Source of the DNA: CAVPNY01 sp963706905
GTDB taxonomy: Bacteria > Chloroflexota > Anaerolineae > Anaerolineales > UBA4823
Direction: 5' to 3'
Length of the DNA: 48,511 nucleotides
Assembly: GCA_963706905.1 (NCBI GenBank)
Contig: CAVPNY010000024.1
Location: 1-48,511 of the forward strand
The stretch's first letter is position 1. Every line of letters starts with the position of its first letter. Below the pieces are notes generated by a model. The model did no database searches. It saw nothing but the letters and a program-made list of their open reading frames with translations, and had not been told where the DNA came from. This document shows positions 8,406-17,486 of the stretch, piece by piece. A program made the translations under genes and the position numbers.

Positions 8406-8975
8406 TCAGGCCGACCGTTGCCTGAAAGCCTGCACGATCAGCACAATTCCACCGACGACGCCCAGGACCGCTGCCGACCAGATCATAGCCAGTCCCATGC
8501 CCGGCATCGAATAGTTGGCAATCAGAGTAATCCCAAAGAGTATGCCAAGCACTCCCAGGATGCCAGCCGCCCAGCCACCGCCGCCGAAGGCCATGATCAG
8601 CAACACAATCCCTTCCATAAGACCCCAGATGCCCAGAACCAGCACAAAGATCCTGGGCAGGGCCAGGGCGCTGGCGATCGGGTACATCAGGATATAGCTG
8701 CCGGCGATAATGCCAACAATGCCAGTGAACAGCTTCCATCCCCAGGCGGAATGGTCGACGAACATGTAGACGATATCGAAGATACCCCGGAAAAGCCAGT
8801 AGAAGCCCAGGAAGGATACCAGGAGCATGAAGGCGTTCACCTGGGTTTTTGCTGGAGCCCACAGCAGGACCGCGCCCATAACCAAGGCCAGGATGCCGTT
8901 GATTAAGGTGAGCCACCAGGGGCGTTGTTTGGTTTGCATGGATGTTGCAGATGCAGCTGCGCTTACTGTCGACAT
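8406..8975 (-). CDS. HdeD-family (DUF308) membrane protein
   Basis: A 189-residue inner-membrane protein with six hydrophobic spans arranged as three hairpins and repeated G-I-x-x-I/L motifs, the pattern of the DUF308/HdeD family. E. coli HdeD is tied to acid resistance at high cell density; the role here is unproven. The short N-terminus precedes the first span (WWLTLINGILALVMGAVLLW). AGGAGAG lies 8 nt upstream of the ATG. The same-strand upstream neighbour is the Ala-rich protein at 9179, separated by about 200 nt with a hairpin between them, so the two are probably separate transcripts. Confidence 0.82.
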   Translation of the reverse strand: MSTVSAAASATSMQTKQRPWWLTLINGILALVMGAVLLWAPAKTQVNAFMLLVSFLGFYWLFRGIFDIVYMFVDHSAWGWKLFTGIVGIIAGSYILMYPIASALALPRIFVLVLGIWGLMEGIVLLIMAFGGGGWAAGILGVLGILFGITLIANYSMPGMGLAMIWSAAVLGVVGGIVLIVQAFRQRSA

Positions 8976-9100
8976 TGTAAACTCTCCTCTTTAGTTTAGA
9001 TTGATTGCATTCTTTATTCATAATTGGAGCCCAAAATTGCGTTTCGATGGATCAAGCCATAGGCATACTCTCCTTTGAAACTCATCATGCTCATGGGAGA

Positions 9101-9127
9101 GTTTTGGCGGGCGTAGCCCGCCAAAAC
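9101..9127. terminator. Perfect 12-bp hairpin, GTA loop
   Basis: GTTTTGGCGGGC (9101-9112) and GCCCGCCAAAAC (9116-9127) are exact reverse complements around GTA, 51 nt past the stop of the minus-strand gene at 9179. It is a terminator candidate without a U-tract and resembles the other loop-poor hairpins in the window. Confidence 0.5.
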
Positions 9128-9178
9128 ATCCCTCTTCCCTTTAGAACTGCGTAACTTCTATGGTTAATGTACCAAGAC

Positions 9179-10018
9179 TTACTTGGCTTTTTTCTTCAAC
9201 ACTTCGGCAGTCTCATCAAGAGCCGTCGCGGCGCCCATGGCTGCGGCGCCCTCGGCAACCTGAGCCACGCCGGCTTTGGCCGCCTCGCGGGCAACGTCAG
9301 CAGCCACCGCGCTGGTCTGCATGCTCTCGATGCCCTGACCAGCCAGCTCAACCGCGGCATAAGACAGCTCTTCGCTGCGCTCAACCATGGCCTCCGAGGC
9401 TGCCATGCGGGCCAATCCCTCGGCCACTTCCTGCGCGCCCATGGCCTCAATTTTCATGCCTTTCGCCATCGCCAATTGGGACAGGGTGCGGTTGCTGGAA
9501 GCGCGCAGGATGGTATTGACGGCCATCTGTTCCAAGTGCTCTCCGCGATCGTCCAGGAAGGCTGACAGCACAGGCATATGCAAGCGCTCGGTCACCAGGC
9601 CGACAGCAGATAGCTCTCCCGCCAGGCGCGCCAGCTCCATCCCGCTCTCCAGGTCTTCGGCGCTCATCAGGCTGATCATGGCGCCGATCGCCTTGACGTC
9701 GTCTGAGTCAACCAGCAGCTCGGTGCCCTGCGCCATATCCACCACGCCGGCTACCCCGACCACTTCGCTGAGGTCGGCCATCCGGCTGGCAACAAATGCT
9801 ACATCTTCTGCCCGCGTCAGATCGCTGGCGCCGGCTGCCATCTCCGCCGCGGACAGGCGTACCGCGCCCCGGGCAACATCCAGTGCTTCTGCCCCTTCGG
9901 CCATTCCAACCGCGCCTTCCACGGCCATCCCCAGCGCCGCATCCTGCACTTTCTCGGCCTGTTTGGCCAGCTTCTGCTTGCTGACTGAAACCCGTTTTGA
10001 TTGAGTCTTCGCCGCCAT
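9179..10018 (-). CDS. Ala-rich all-helical repeat protein, function unknown
   Basis: A 279-residue soluble protein rich in Ala, Glu, Met and Val, with a basic N-terminus (KTQSKRVSVSKQKLAKQAEK) and a basic C-terminus (LKKKAK). The body is a chain of short amphipathic helices with degenerate phrases such as GMAEGAEALDVA, EVAEGLARMAA and GVAQVAEGAAAMGAA, suggesting a helical repeat or membrane-surface scaffold. No family is recognised. Because Ala/Gly codons are GC-rich, long shadow frames open on the other strand; this frame is chosen for its AAGGAG site 8-9 nt upstream and sensible composition. It may act with the HdeD-like membrane protein downstream, but only position says so. Confidence 0.65.
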   Translation of the reverse strand: MAAKTQSKRVSVSKQKLAKQAEKVQDAALGMAVEGAVGMAEGAEALDVARGAVRLSAAEMAAGASDLTRAEDVAFVASRMADLSEVVGVAGVVDMAQGTELLVDSDDVKAIGAMISLMSAEDLESGMELARLAGELSAVGLVTERLHMPVLSAFLDDRGEHLEQMAVNTILRASSNRTLSQLAMAKGMKIEAMGAQEVAEGLARMAASEAMVERSEELSYAAVELAGQGIESMQTSAVAADVAREAAKAGVAQVAEGAAAMGAATALDETAEVLKKKAK

Positions 10019-10246
10019 CTCTGAAACTCCTTTGTTGTATTGACGTGTAGTATGGTCATACCGAGCGTTCGATCCAAAGTGCTCTCATTTTATCTTGCAG
10101 GGCTCACTCCGAACCAGCAACGCCTGGGTAGACTTCTCATGAATTATTATAATGCCGGATATGAGTTTCGTATATTTGTTTAGCCTCCATTTTGATCAAC
10201 CTGTACTCGAATATCACCAACCCCGGCTTCTTGCAGTGCATCAAAT

Positions 10247-10767
10247 TCAGCTTTGTAACAGCGCCGGCAGGCTGGCTGCCCACAGGCGGATCGCCTCCCA
10301 ATCGCGGTGATCGCCCTCCGACCACACGCCAGATTTCACGCTGATCTTAAACATCATGCGGTCCTTGAACGAGGGCACCTTGCTGATATCCAGGATACCG
10401 GCAAACAACCCCTCGCTGACCGGCCTGACCAATGCTCGTACGGGCGCCAGAAATTCGGACACAGCTGGTCGATAGGCCTCGCCGTTCTTCATCGCCAGGG
10501 TCATGCACACCAGGAAGACGGCGCAGGGTTTGCGCCTCAGCTCTGCCTGGTGCGCCTGCATGAACTGCATGGCCTCTGGCAGCCATGCTTGCCTTGAATG
10601 CCGCTGCCCGCCACCACCGCCCGGTAGGGAGTGAGATCGGTCACCTCCTGCATGGGGCGCACATCCACCTGCGCCCCGCTCTCTACCAGGGTCTTTCCAA
10701 TGGCTTCAGCTACCCCGGCGGTAGCACCTGTGCGGCTGGCGTAGGTTACCAGGATTTTATCGCCCAT
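10247..10767 (-). pseudogene. Flavodoxin-domain protein (HemG-like), one frameshift
   Basis: Restored, this is a flavodoxin of about 173 residues of the menaquinone-dependent protoporphyrinogen oxidase (HemG) / Flavodoxin_5 type, binding FMN through TYASRTGATAGVAEAIG near the N-terminus. The N-terminal part ends in GSGIQGK and the next frame continues AWLPEAMQFMQAHQAEL through KSGVWSEGDHRDWEAIRLWA. The two parts join if one G is added at 10587-10588 (minus-strand AAGCATGG versus AAGGCATGG). The ATG at 10767 is chosen because it opens directly on the first strand (MGDKILVTYASR). The frameshift may be a sequencing error. Confidence 0.75.
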
Positions 10768-10914
10768 TAAATTCGCCTCTGGGATAAAGATGTCTGTCAA
10801 GGAATCCAATTTTAGCGTGTGAGGATTCACCTTGACAGCAATAAGATCAGATCATACACTTTATTTTACAACTTTGCAAATATTTCCCATCGAGGTGACA
10901 CAATAAAGCGCTCC

Positions 10915-11601
10915 ATGGATCCAAAACAAACCAAGGTAATTGCCTGTGCTACGGTAATAGAAGAAATTCTCCCCTTTCTACCCGAGGGGATTTCTTACGA
11001 GGTGCTGGATTTTGGGCTGCATCTGGTGCCCACCAATTTAAAAAGTAAACTGCAGGGTGCCATCGACGCCTCCTGCGAGCATTTCGATACCATCTTGCTC
11101 GGCTACGGATTGTGCTCAATGGCGCTGGTCGGCCTGCATGCCAACCAGTGCACTCTGGTCACCCCGCGCGTGGATGACTGTATCGCCATCTTCCTCGGCT
11201 CCCACCAGTCCTATCTGGAGCAAGCCAGCCAAGCGCCCGGCACCTACTACCTCACCAAAGGCTGGATCGAGGTCGCCGACACCCCTTTTGATGATTACGA
11301 GCATCTGATCGCCAAATATGGAAAAACGCGCGCCGACCGGGTGATGAAAACCTTGCTCAAGAATTACACCCGGCTGGTTTATATCGACACCGGCCATGCT
11401 GACAAGCAGCGCTATATCGATTACGCCCGCAGAACCGCTGACCAGTTCAACCTGCGCTTCGAAGAGCTGCCCGGATCCAACAGCCTGATCCTCAAGTTGC
11501 TTTCTGGACCCTGGGATGAAGAGTTCCTGGTAGTGCCGCCCGGAGGCACGATTACCTATCTTGATTTTAAAACCGGGAGCAATACCACGAACAACACCTG
11601 A
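10915..11601 (+). CDS. DUF1638 domain protein
   Basis: A 228-residue cytoplasmic protein of the DUF1638 family: KVIACATVIEEI at the start, then LLGYGLCSMALVGL (about 65-78) and a Cys/Asp/His-bearing core (RVDDCIAIFLGSH). DUF1638 genes are often found with corrinoid-dependent methyltransferases such as MttB-type and their activators, but no activity is firmly assigned. The next gene, 32 nt on, is such an activator, which supports a shared corrinoid role. The ATG at 10915 lacks a close ribosome-binding site; GAGGTG lies about 20 nt upstream, so the true start could be a rare codon further upstream. Confidence 0.75.
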   Translation: MDPKQTKVIACATVIEEILPFLPEGISYEVLDFGLHLVPTNLKSKLQGAIDASCEHFDTILLGYGLCSMALVGLHANQCTLVTPRVDDCIAIFLGSHQSYLEQASQAPGTYYLTKGWIEVADTPFDDYEHLIAKYGKTRADRVMKTLLKNYTRLVYIDTGHADKQRYIDYARRTADQFNLRFEELPGSNSLILKLLSGPWDEEFLVVPPGGTITYLDFKTGSNTTNNT

Positions 11602-11633
11602 ATAGCCGCGTAATTGCAGCACCACTAACTTTG

Positions 11634-13466
11634 ATGACCGCAAAAAACACGCACGAAATCCAGTTCCAGCCGGTGGGGAAACGGGTGCAGATCGCGGCTG
11701 GTACGACTGTATTCGAAGCTGCCCGGCTGGCGGGCATCGAGCTGGCCTCAGCCTGCGGCGGGGAGGGTAGCTGCGGTCAATGCCAGGTGGTCCTGCTCTC
11801 GGGCGAGGTGAATCCAGCGACCTCTCACGAAGAATTCTTGATCTCGAAGGCAGACCGGGAGAATGGATACCGCCTGGCCTGCTGCACCCGGTCTGAAAGT
11901 GACCTGAAGATCCACCTGCCCAAGGATTCGCTGGTGACCGGCCAACGGCTGCAGATCGAGAGCAACCTGAGCATGATCGAGCCCGATCCCTGCGTGCGCC
12001 CCTGCACATTGGAGCTGGAGGCGCCCAGCCTGCAGGATGTACGCTCGGACCTCACCCGCTTGAAAGACGCCCTGCAAGCTGCATATCACCTGGAAGGCCT
12101 CTTCGCCAGCCAGGCTGTCATCCAAAGCCTCTCGCCAGCGCTGCGCTGCCTCGACTGGAAAGTGACCGCCTTCATCCGCGAGCGAGAGATCATCGCCGTG
12201 CGCCCGGCCGGTGAAGCGCCGCTCGGCCTGGCGGTTGACCTGGGCACGACAAAAATCGCCGCCGCGCTGGTGAACCTGGAGACCGGCGGTACCCTGTGCT
12301 CGGAAGGCGCCCCCAACCCGCAGATCAGCTACGGCGAAGATGTGATCAGCCGTTTGAATTACGCCGTCCGCAACCCGGACGGCGGGCAGATCCTGGCTGA
12401 AGCTGTCCGGCGCCGGCTGGACGAGCTGCTGGGGAGTTTGCTGGAACAGGCCGGCGCTGAGCGAGCGCAGGTCGCCGAGGCTCTGCATCGTGGGCAACAC
12501 CGCCATGACCCACCTGCTGCTCGGCTACCCGGTGCTGCAACTGGCCAAAGCGCCTTATGTCGCCGCGGCCAGCGACGATCTGGACCTGCCCGCCGGCGAC
12601 CTGGGGCTGGAAATGGCTCCCGGGGCCGCCGTCTACATCCCGCCCTCCATCGGCGGTTTCGTCGGGGCTGACCATGTCGCCATGCTGCTGGCAAGCGACC
12701 TGGACCGCAGCGATCGGGTCAGCCTGGGGCTGGATATCGGCACCAACACAGAGATCAGCCTGCGCAAGCCCGGCGAAGACCAACTGGTAGCGGTCTCCTG
12801 CGCCTCGGGGCCGGCTTTCGAAGGGGCGCATATCCGCGATGGCATGCGGGCGGCTTCTGGGGCGATTGAGAAGGTACGCCTGGGCGAGGGCGGCATCGAG
12901 CTTACCACCATCGACGACCTCCCGCCGGTCGGCCTGTGCGGCTCCGGCATCCTGGACACGGTGGCCGAGCTTACCGGGCCGGTTACCTGGACAAAAGAAG
13001 CCGCTTCCAGCCTCAGCGCCCGGAGGTGCTGCCCGGCGAGCATGGCTTGCAGTTCGTGCTCGTCCCGGCCAGCCGCAGCGGCAGCGGGCGCGAGATCGCC
13101 ATCACTCAGAAAGACGTCAATGAAATCGTGCTGGCAAAAGGGGCCATCCACGCCGGTTTGAACGTGCTGCTGGAAGCCACCCACACCCCGCCCGAGGCGG
13201 TTCAGGAGGTGATTGTGGCTGGCGCCTTCGGCTCCTTCCTGAATATCCCCAACGCGCTGGCGATCGGCCTATTTCCGCCACTGCCCAACGCCCAGTACCG
13301 CCAGGTGGGCAACGCCGCCGCCCTGGGCGCCAAATGGATGCTCATCTCCCAGGCAGCCCGCCGGCGCGCACAAGACATCGCCCGCCGGACACAGTACCTG
13401 GAATTGACCACTTACCCGAGATTCAACCGCCAATTTGCCCTGGCGATGCTGTTCCCAGAAGCATGA
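11634..13466 (+). pseudogene. RACo-type corrinoid activation protein (2Fe-2S plus ASKHA), two frameshifts
   Basis: Restored length is about 610 residues. Residues 8-95 form a 2Fe-2S ferredoxin with C41, C47, C50 and C83 (SACGGEGSCGQCQV and LACCTR). An ASKHA-fold ATPase follows: LAVDLGTTKIAAALVNLE (about 205), IVGNTAMTHLLLG, LGLDIGTNTEI, SCASGPAFEGAHI and GLCGSGILD. This is the layout of RACo/RamA proteins, which use ATP to reduce inactive Co(II) corrinoid back to Co(I). The frame changes twice: one extra base near 12486 and one missing T at 12971-12972. All motifs survive, so the gene is probably intact in life. No corrinoid protein or methyltransferase is in the window. Confidence 0.82.
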
Positions 13467-13553
13467 AAATGAGTTGAAATGAACTCAGGCGCGGTGAAGC
13501 CTGTGAAGACCTCCAAGATTTCCAGGCACACAGATTAATCAAGTTCGCAGGTC

Positions 13554-13594
13554 TGGCTTGGGGCTACCCACAGCTACCTGGATAGCCCCAGCCA
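13554..13594. terminator. Hairpin between convergent genes
   Basis: TGGCTTGGGGCTA (13554-13566) pairs with TAGCCCCAGCCA (13583-13594) apart from one bulge or mismatch, with a 16-nt loop. It lies between the ends of the corrinoid activator (plus) and the lipoprotein at 13607 (minus), so it may terminate both. Confidence 0.45.
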
Positions 13595-13606
13595 ATACCG
13601 AGATCA

Positions 13607-14041
13607 CTACTTGACCTGAATCTCGATCACTCCCTTGACCTGTTGCTTGCCGGAAAAGCCGGGCATGACCACCCGCAGCGTTCCATCATCATTGAACGCA
13701 ACAATGCAGTCGGCGCAGGCCTTGACCTCCTCCATGGTCACCTCGGAAGTGAAGCCATCATCCGCCACGAAGACCACCGCAGTGGCGCCTTCATTGGCGC
13801 CCGCTGCCTCCAACAACTTGGCGATCGACACTCCGGTGAAGGTTTCGGTGACGCCTTCTTTGTCGGTGTAATCGGCCTCCATGGTACCCAAGGCCTTAAG
13901 CTGATCTAAGCTCCAGCCCTTCTCAGCGGCAATATTACCGGTCGCCTTGAGCGCCACTTCCTGGGGTGCCTGCGGGGCGCAGGCACCCAGTAGCAGAACG
14001 CTGATAAGAATTAGGATTGTGAGAGATTTCAAGTGGTTCAT
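13607..14041 (-). CDS. Lipoprotein with one molybdopterin-oxidoreductase-like domain
   Basis: A 144-residue lipoprotein: signal peptide, lipobox LGAC with Cys21, then a single compact domain (about 28-144) resembling the molybdopterin-binding fold of sulfite-oxidase-type enzymes, with GWSLDQLKALGTMEADYTDK, FTGVSIAKLLEAAG and FVADDGFTSEVTMEEV. It is far smaller than a real enzyme and carries a CADC pair (C109, C112) followed by AFNDDGTL. The same block closes the larger lipoprotein at 16011. It is the last gene of the oxyanion operon, 76 nt after the permease, with AGGAG before its ATG. Cofactor or metal binding outside the membrane is inferred, not shown. Confidence 0.72.
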   Translation of the reverse strand: MNHLKSLTILILISVLLLGACAPQAPQEVALKATGNIAAEKGWSLDQLKALGTMEADYTDKEGVTETFTGVSIAKLLEAAGANEGATAVVFVADDGFTSEVTMEEVKACADCIVAFNDDGTLRVVMPGFSGKQQVKGVIEIQVK

Positions 14042-14117
14042 CGTTTTTTCTCCTGATTTCGTTGGATTTTTCGTTTCGCTTCTTCAAAGCGCATTTCACA
14101 ATTTCAATATTTTGATG

Positions 14118-14927
14118 CTATTCTGCAGCCCATACTCTCATCAAGAAATGGATCAGCAGGAATACTCCCAAGGATGCCAGGATGATGAGCACCGCCAGGG
14201 GTAACGCAGCAGTCAGCCCATACCCCGAAAAGCGTTCATACATCAACACCGAGATGGTCTTGGGATAGTATGCCAGGATGACGATCGCTCCGAATTCGCT
14301 GATGCCGCGGCCCCACATCATCAGGAGGCCCGTCATCACCCCTCGCCAGGCGATGGGTAAAGTGACTCTAAAGAAGGCCTGCCACCGGGTGGCGCCATCA
14401 GAAAGGGCAACGCTTTCTAACTCTGGATCGACCAGCGCGAACGCCTCGCGCGCCGCGTTGACCAGGAAAGGCAGGCTGACAAATAACATGCCCACGATAA
14501 TCCCCGGCAACTGGTCTGTAAACGTGATGCCAATCTGCGCAAAGGCTTTCCCCAGCCAGGCCTGGCGACCAAACACCATCAGCAGGGCAATCCCGGCGGC
14601 AGTATGCGGGATGACGATGGGCAGGTTGACCAGCCCTTCGATCCAGGATTTACCTCGAAACCGATAGCGCGCCAGAAGATAAGCCAGCGGAACGCCGCCG
14701 ATCAACGCCAGCCCAGTCGCCCACAGCGCAGCGTAAAAGGTCAGCCCCAGGGCAGATAGGGCTTCTGGATCGCGTAGCGTATCCAAAAGTGCAGTAAGAT
14801 CTGTCCCCATGAACGTAGCAATGATCGGGACCAGCACAAAGAACAGCAGCAGCGATCCCAGGACCGCAAAAATCGGGACAAATCCATCGGTTTTCTTAGG
14901 AGAGGATTGGCCGTGATCGTTCAGCAT
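14118..14927 (-). CDS. wtpB: Tungstate/molybdate ABC transporter permease (WtpB/ModB type)
   Basis: A 269-residue inner-membrane permease with six hydrophobic segments. The hallmark of oxyanion permeases, the EAA loop, is clear: EALALVD-type AREAFALVDPELESVALSDG followed by ATRWQAFFRVTLP (about 160-195). NLPIVIPHTAAGIALL (about 102-117) is typical of the Wtp/Mod/Tup group. It follows the binding protein by 10 nt, with GAGGGTGA as ribosome-binding site. The importer would need an ATPase (WtpC/ModC), which is not next to it and not in the window. Confidence 0.86.
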   Translation of the reverse strand: MLNDHGQSSPKKTDGFVPIFAVLGSLLLFFVLVPIIATFMGTDLTALLDTLRDPEALSALGLTFYAALWATGLALIGGVPLAYLLARYRFRGKSWIEGLVNLPIVIPHTAAGIALLMVFGRQAWLGKAFAQIGITFTDQLPGIIVGMLFVSLPFLVNAAREAFALVDPELESVALSDGATRWQAFFRVTLPIAWRGVMTGLLMMWGRGISEFGAIVILAYYPKTISVLMYERFSGYGLTAALPLAVLIILASLGVFLLIHFLMRVWAAE

Positions 14928-14937
14928 GCTGTCACCC

Positions 14938-16008
14938 TCAGGGAAATAAAGTCTTCAAGCTATCTGGCAATGCTTCTGGGTGATCCACCTGGAGGTTAGT
15001 GAACATGGGGTGCTGGTTGGCCTGCAGGATGGCACGCCCATCCGGACCCAACAAGAATGCCACGAAATCACTGGCAGCCTCGGGGTGGGGCGCGTTGGAT
15101 GGGATGGTCAGCCCATACGTGATCGCTTCCCCTGGAAAGCTGGGCTGGACAGTTGAAAACCGCTGGTAATCCAGATCCACGCGGACGGTTGCGTAATCAT
15201 CCGCCAGGTCGGGATCACCCAGGTTGAGCTCGGGAGGCAGCTGGACGTATGGCAAATCATGCTGGCGGGTGACGCTTTCGTATTCGAATGCATAATCAAT
15301 ATCCCCCAACTCCAGCAAAGCCAGCAAAGCCACGCTGCCGCCCCGCATGATGATCGTGGAGTCGTCTGTGGTTTGTAATAGTTCGGGAACGTGGATCACC
15401 TGCACCCCCGCTTCTTTCCTGACGTGGATGGGCTCTTCGAACTGACCCAGGTAGATCTTCTCAAAGATGGTCGCATCCGCGTAATACCCCTCTGCCAGTT
15501 GCCCGATCATCAGGCTGCGATAACCAGCAGCATCGAAGCGGGGATCAGGCAGGCCAAAAAGCACATCCGGACGCGAGATGACCGCGTACCAGTTCTGGGG
15601 GGTAATCTCTTCGGCATAGCGGCTTTCCAGCCTGTGCGCCAGGACCAGGCGATTGCCAGACCATTGGATGGTCCATTCGGCATACGGCAGTCCGGTCTCA
15701 GGCACCCTGGCAGGGTACATCAACATGGGGATGAGAATATAATCTGCCGGCACGACGAGGTCAATTTCTTCATGGATTTCCGTCACATGCCGGACTACCT
15801 GAACGCTGCCGTGCGCCTCCACCTGGACATCCACCTCAGGGTGCAGTTGCTCATAGGCGCGCTCCAGCTCTGCAAATGGCACCAGCAGACTGGCAGCGAT
15901 AAAAACCTTGAGCGGGGTCTTGCTTGCCTTTGGTGTGCACGCCGCGCACCAAAAAATGAAGACCAACCCGATATGGAGTATCCGGCGACCGCCGCGCAAC
16001 CCGAGCAC
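14938..16008 (-). CDS. wtpA: Tungstate/molybdate-binding lipoprotein (WtpA type)
   Basis: A 356-residue periplasmic-binding-protein-fold lipoprotein. The leader ends in a lipobox-like CAAC (Cys24). The mature part has the class II oxyanion-binder pattern: LKVFIAASLLVPFAELERAY, VEAHGSVQVVRHV and the WtpA-like VVPADYILIPMLM. WtpA proteins bind tungstate or molybdate with very high affinity and hand it to WtpB. The start is a GTG just 2 nt after the stop of the lipoprotein gene at 16011, showing tight coupling. Choice between tungstate and molybdate cannot be made from sequence. Confidence 0.84.
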   Translation of the reverse strand: MLGLRGGRRILHIGLVFIFWCAACTPKASKTPLKVFIAASLLVPFAELERAYEQLHPEVDVQVEAHGSVQVVRHVTEIHEEIDLVVPADYILIPMLMYPARVPETGLPYAEWTIQWSGNRLVLAHRLESRYAEEITPQNWYAVISRPDVLFGLPDPRFDAAGYRSLMIGQLAEGYYADATIFEKIYLGQFEEPIHVRKEAGVQVIHVPELLQTTDDSTIIMRGGSVALLALLELGDIDYAFEYESVTRQHDLPYVQLPPELNLGDPDLADDYATVRVDLDYQRFSTVQPSFPGEAITYGLTIPSNAPHPEAASDFVAFLLGPDGRAILQANQHPMFTNLQVDHPEALPDSLKTLFP

Positions 16009-16010
16009 GC

Positions 16011-17450
16011 TTACTTCACTTCCAGGAAATTGACCAGCTTAGCCCAGAAATTGCTCTCCATCCCGACCATCACCATGCTCAGCGTGCCATCCTCATCGAA
16101 AGCGAGCAGGCAATCGGCGCAGTCCCGCACCTCGCTCAAACCGACTTCGGTGGTGTAACCATCGTTGGAGGTGATCACCAGGGTGGCCGCGCCATCATCC
16201 GGTCCCGCCAGATCCAACAAGCTGTTCAGGCGGATACCCCGGTAGGTTTGCAAACCTTTCTTGGGGTGCTCTGCCTCAACCTCGACCGGATTTATTTTCT
16301 CAAGGTTTTCTTGCGTCAGCGTCAGTTTGTTGAGTACATCCCCAAAAATCATTAAAGCCGCGCCTTCCGGCAGGACCAGCACCTCGGTCTCTGCGGCGGC
16401 TTCATCGGTTTGGGCCTCTTCAGGCGGCAGCTCAACGCCTTCGTTCGGATTGATCACGATTTGAGCCACCTGACCGATCATCTCACCTTTCTCGAGGCCT
16501 TCACCCACTAACCGTAACGGAAAATACTTCTCTTCCAGCGGCTCGCCATTGACGGTAGAAGCGAGGAAAAGGTGGCGATTGAAGATCGTCTCATCACTGG
16601 GAATAGAGACGTTGTACCCGTCTGCGGCAAATAACTCCAGGGTATATCCGGCTTTCGCAAAGTCATCGTCGTAAGCCCGATCCTCGTGGATATTGCCGCC
16701 GTCCACGCGTCCCGCCAGATAATACAGCGGCACGCCGCTCCACTGGTTACCGTCTGCATCGGTCCAGGTGGCCTGGTGGCAGCCTGGAGCAGAACAAGAC
16801 TCAAATGAGTTGCGGTCCATCTCTTCGGTGCGAGACCCTTCCAGGTTGAGAGACCATTCTTCCGCCATCGGCTTCACTCGGATTTGATTGACCCACTTTA
16901 CCGTCCAGTGCCCGTCAACCACGTTGTCATTCTTCGGGCTGATGATAAAGAGGCGTAAGGGACCATCTTCCTCTGCAGAGATCGGCTCGCCATCCCGCTC
17001 ATAAGCCACGATCACCTGCAGGGGGCCTTCAGCCTCGTTTTCGCTGCCGGTCCCGGGGTCATAAGTGATGAAGTCTCCCTGGGTGATCTGCTCATAAGAC
17101 ATGGTCATCCCATAGCCATCTTTGGCGACGATGTTGACGCCCATACCAGGTCCCAGCCCGCCCACCAGATCGGTGACGGCAGTTAACGGCACGCCTTTCA
17201 AATGCTGTGGCGGCGAGATCACCCCGGCGCTGCTTACCGTGCCGCCCCACCCTGCGGCAGGAGTCATCGCTTTCAGCTCTGCCATGGTCAGCGTCTGCGA
17301 TTCCTCCAGACCCTGTAGTTCCAGGGCGGGCTGGTCATCCATGGGAGAGACCGTTGTGGTAACAACCGCTCCTTGCGATGAAGCACAGGCAGCCAGGATG
17401 AGGCTGGCGAGCGGGATGATCAGGAGTGGGAAGATGATGTTTTTTTTCAT
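16011..17450 (-). CDS. Lipoprotein with three molybdopterin-oxidoreductase-like domains and a CX4CH motif
   Basis: A 479-residue lipoprotein (lipobox LAAC, Cys22). Three related domains are visible: about 40-195, 198-345 and 370-479. Each has the GVPL, GYxxxxS/T and DG-containing strands of the sulfite-oxidase-type Moco-binding fold, for example LKGVPLTAVTDLVGGLGPG and VAKDGYGMTMSYEQ. Domain 2 begins with C219, C224, H225 (a CX4CH pair plus His, a non-standard heme c or metal motif). Domain 3 ends with a CADC block (C444, C447) shared with the lipoprotein at 13607. It lies between the regulator (36 nt upstream) and wtpA (2 nt downstream). It may capture an oxyanion, bind a cofactor or serve as a redox adaptor; none is proven. 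Confidence 0.75.
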   Translation of the reverse strand: MKKNIIFPLLIIPLASLILAACASSQGAVVTTTVSPMDDQPALELQGLEESQTLTMAELKAMTPAAGWGGTVSSAGVISPPQHLKGVPLTAVTDLVGGLGPGMGVNIVAKDGYGMTMSYEQITQGDFITYDPGTGSENEAEGPLQVIVAYERDGEPISAEEDGPLRLFIISPKNDNVVDGHWTVKWVNQIRVKPMAEEWSLNLEGSRTEEMDRNSFESCSAPGCHQATWTDADGNQWSGVPLYYLAGRVDGGNIHEDRAYDDDFAKAGYTLELFAADGYNVSIPSDETIFNRHLFLASTVNGEPLEEKYFPLRLVGEGLEKGEMIGQVAQIVINPNEGVELPPEEAQTDEAAAETEVLVLPEGAALMIFGDVLNKLTLTQENLEKINPVEVEAEHPKKGLQTYRGIRLNSLLDLAGPDDGAATLVITSNDGYTTEVGLSEVRDCADCLLAFDEDGTLSMVMVGMESNFWAKLVNFLEVK

Positions 17451-17486
17451 TGTTCAATCCTTTTCCATTTTGCGATTGTGAGCAGT

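Noticed and set aside
9387..10004. 205-codon plus-strand frame opposite the Ala-rich gene
   Set aside because: It is a mirror of the GC-rich Ala codons of the real gene and has an Ser/Arg/Ala composition typical of shadows.
10819..10914. Upstream start for the DUF1638 gene at 10819
   Set aside because: The added 32 residues (MRIHLDSNKIRSYTLFYNF) do not match the family, and the domain begins at the ATG at 10915.
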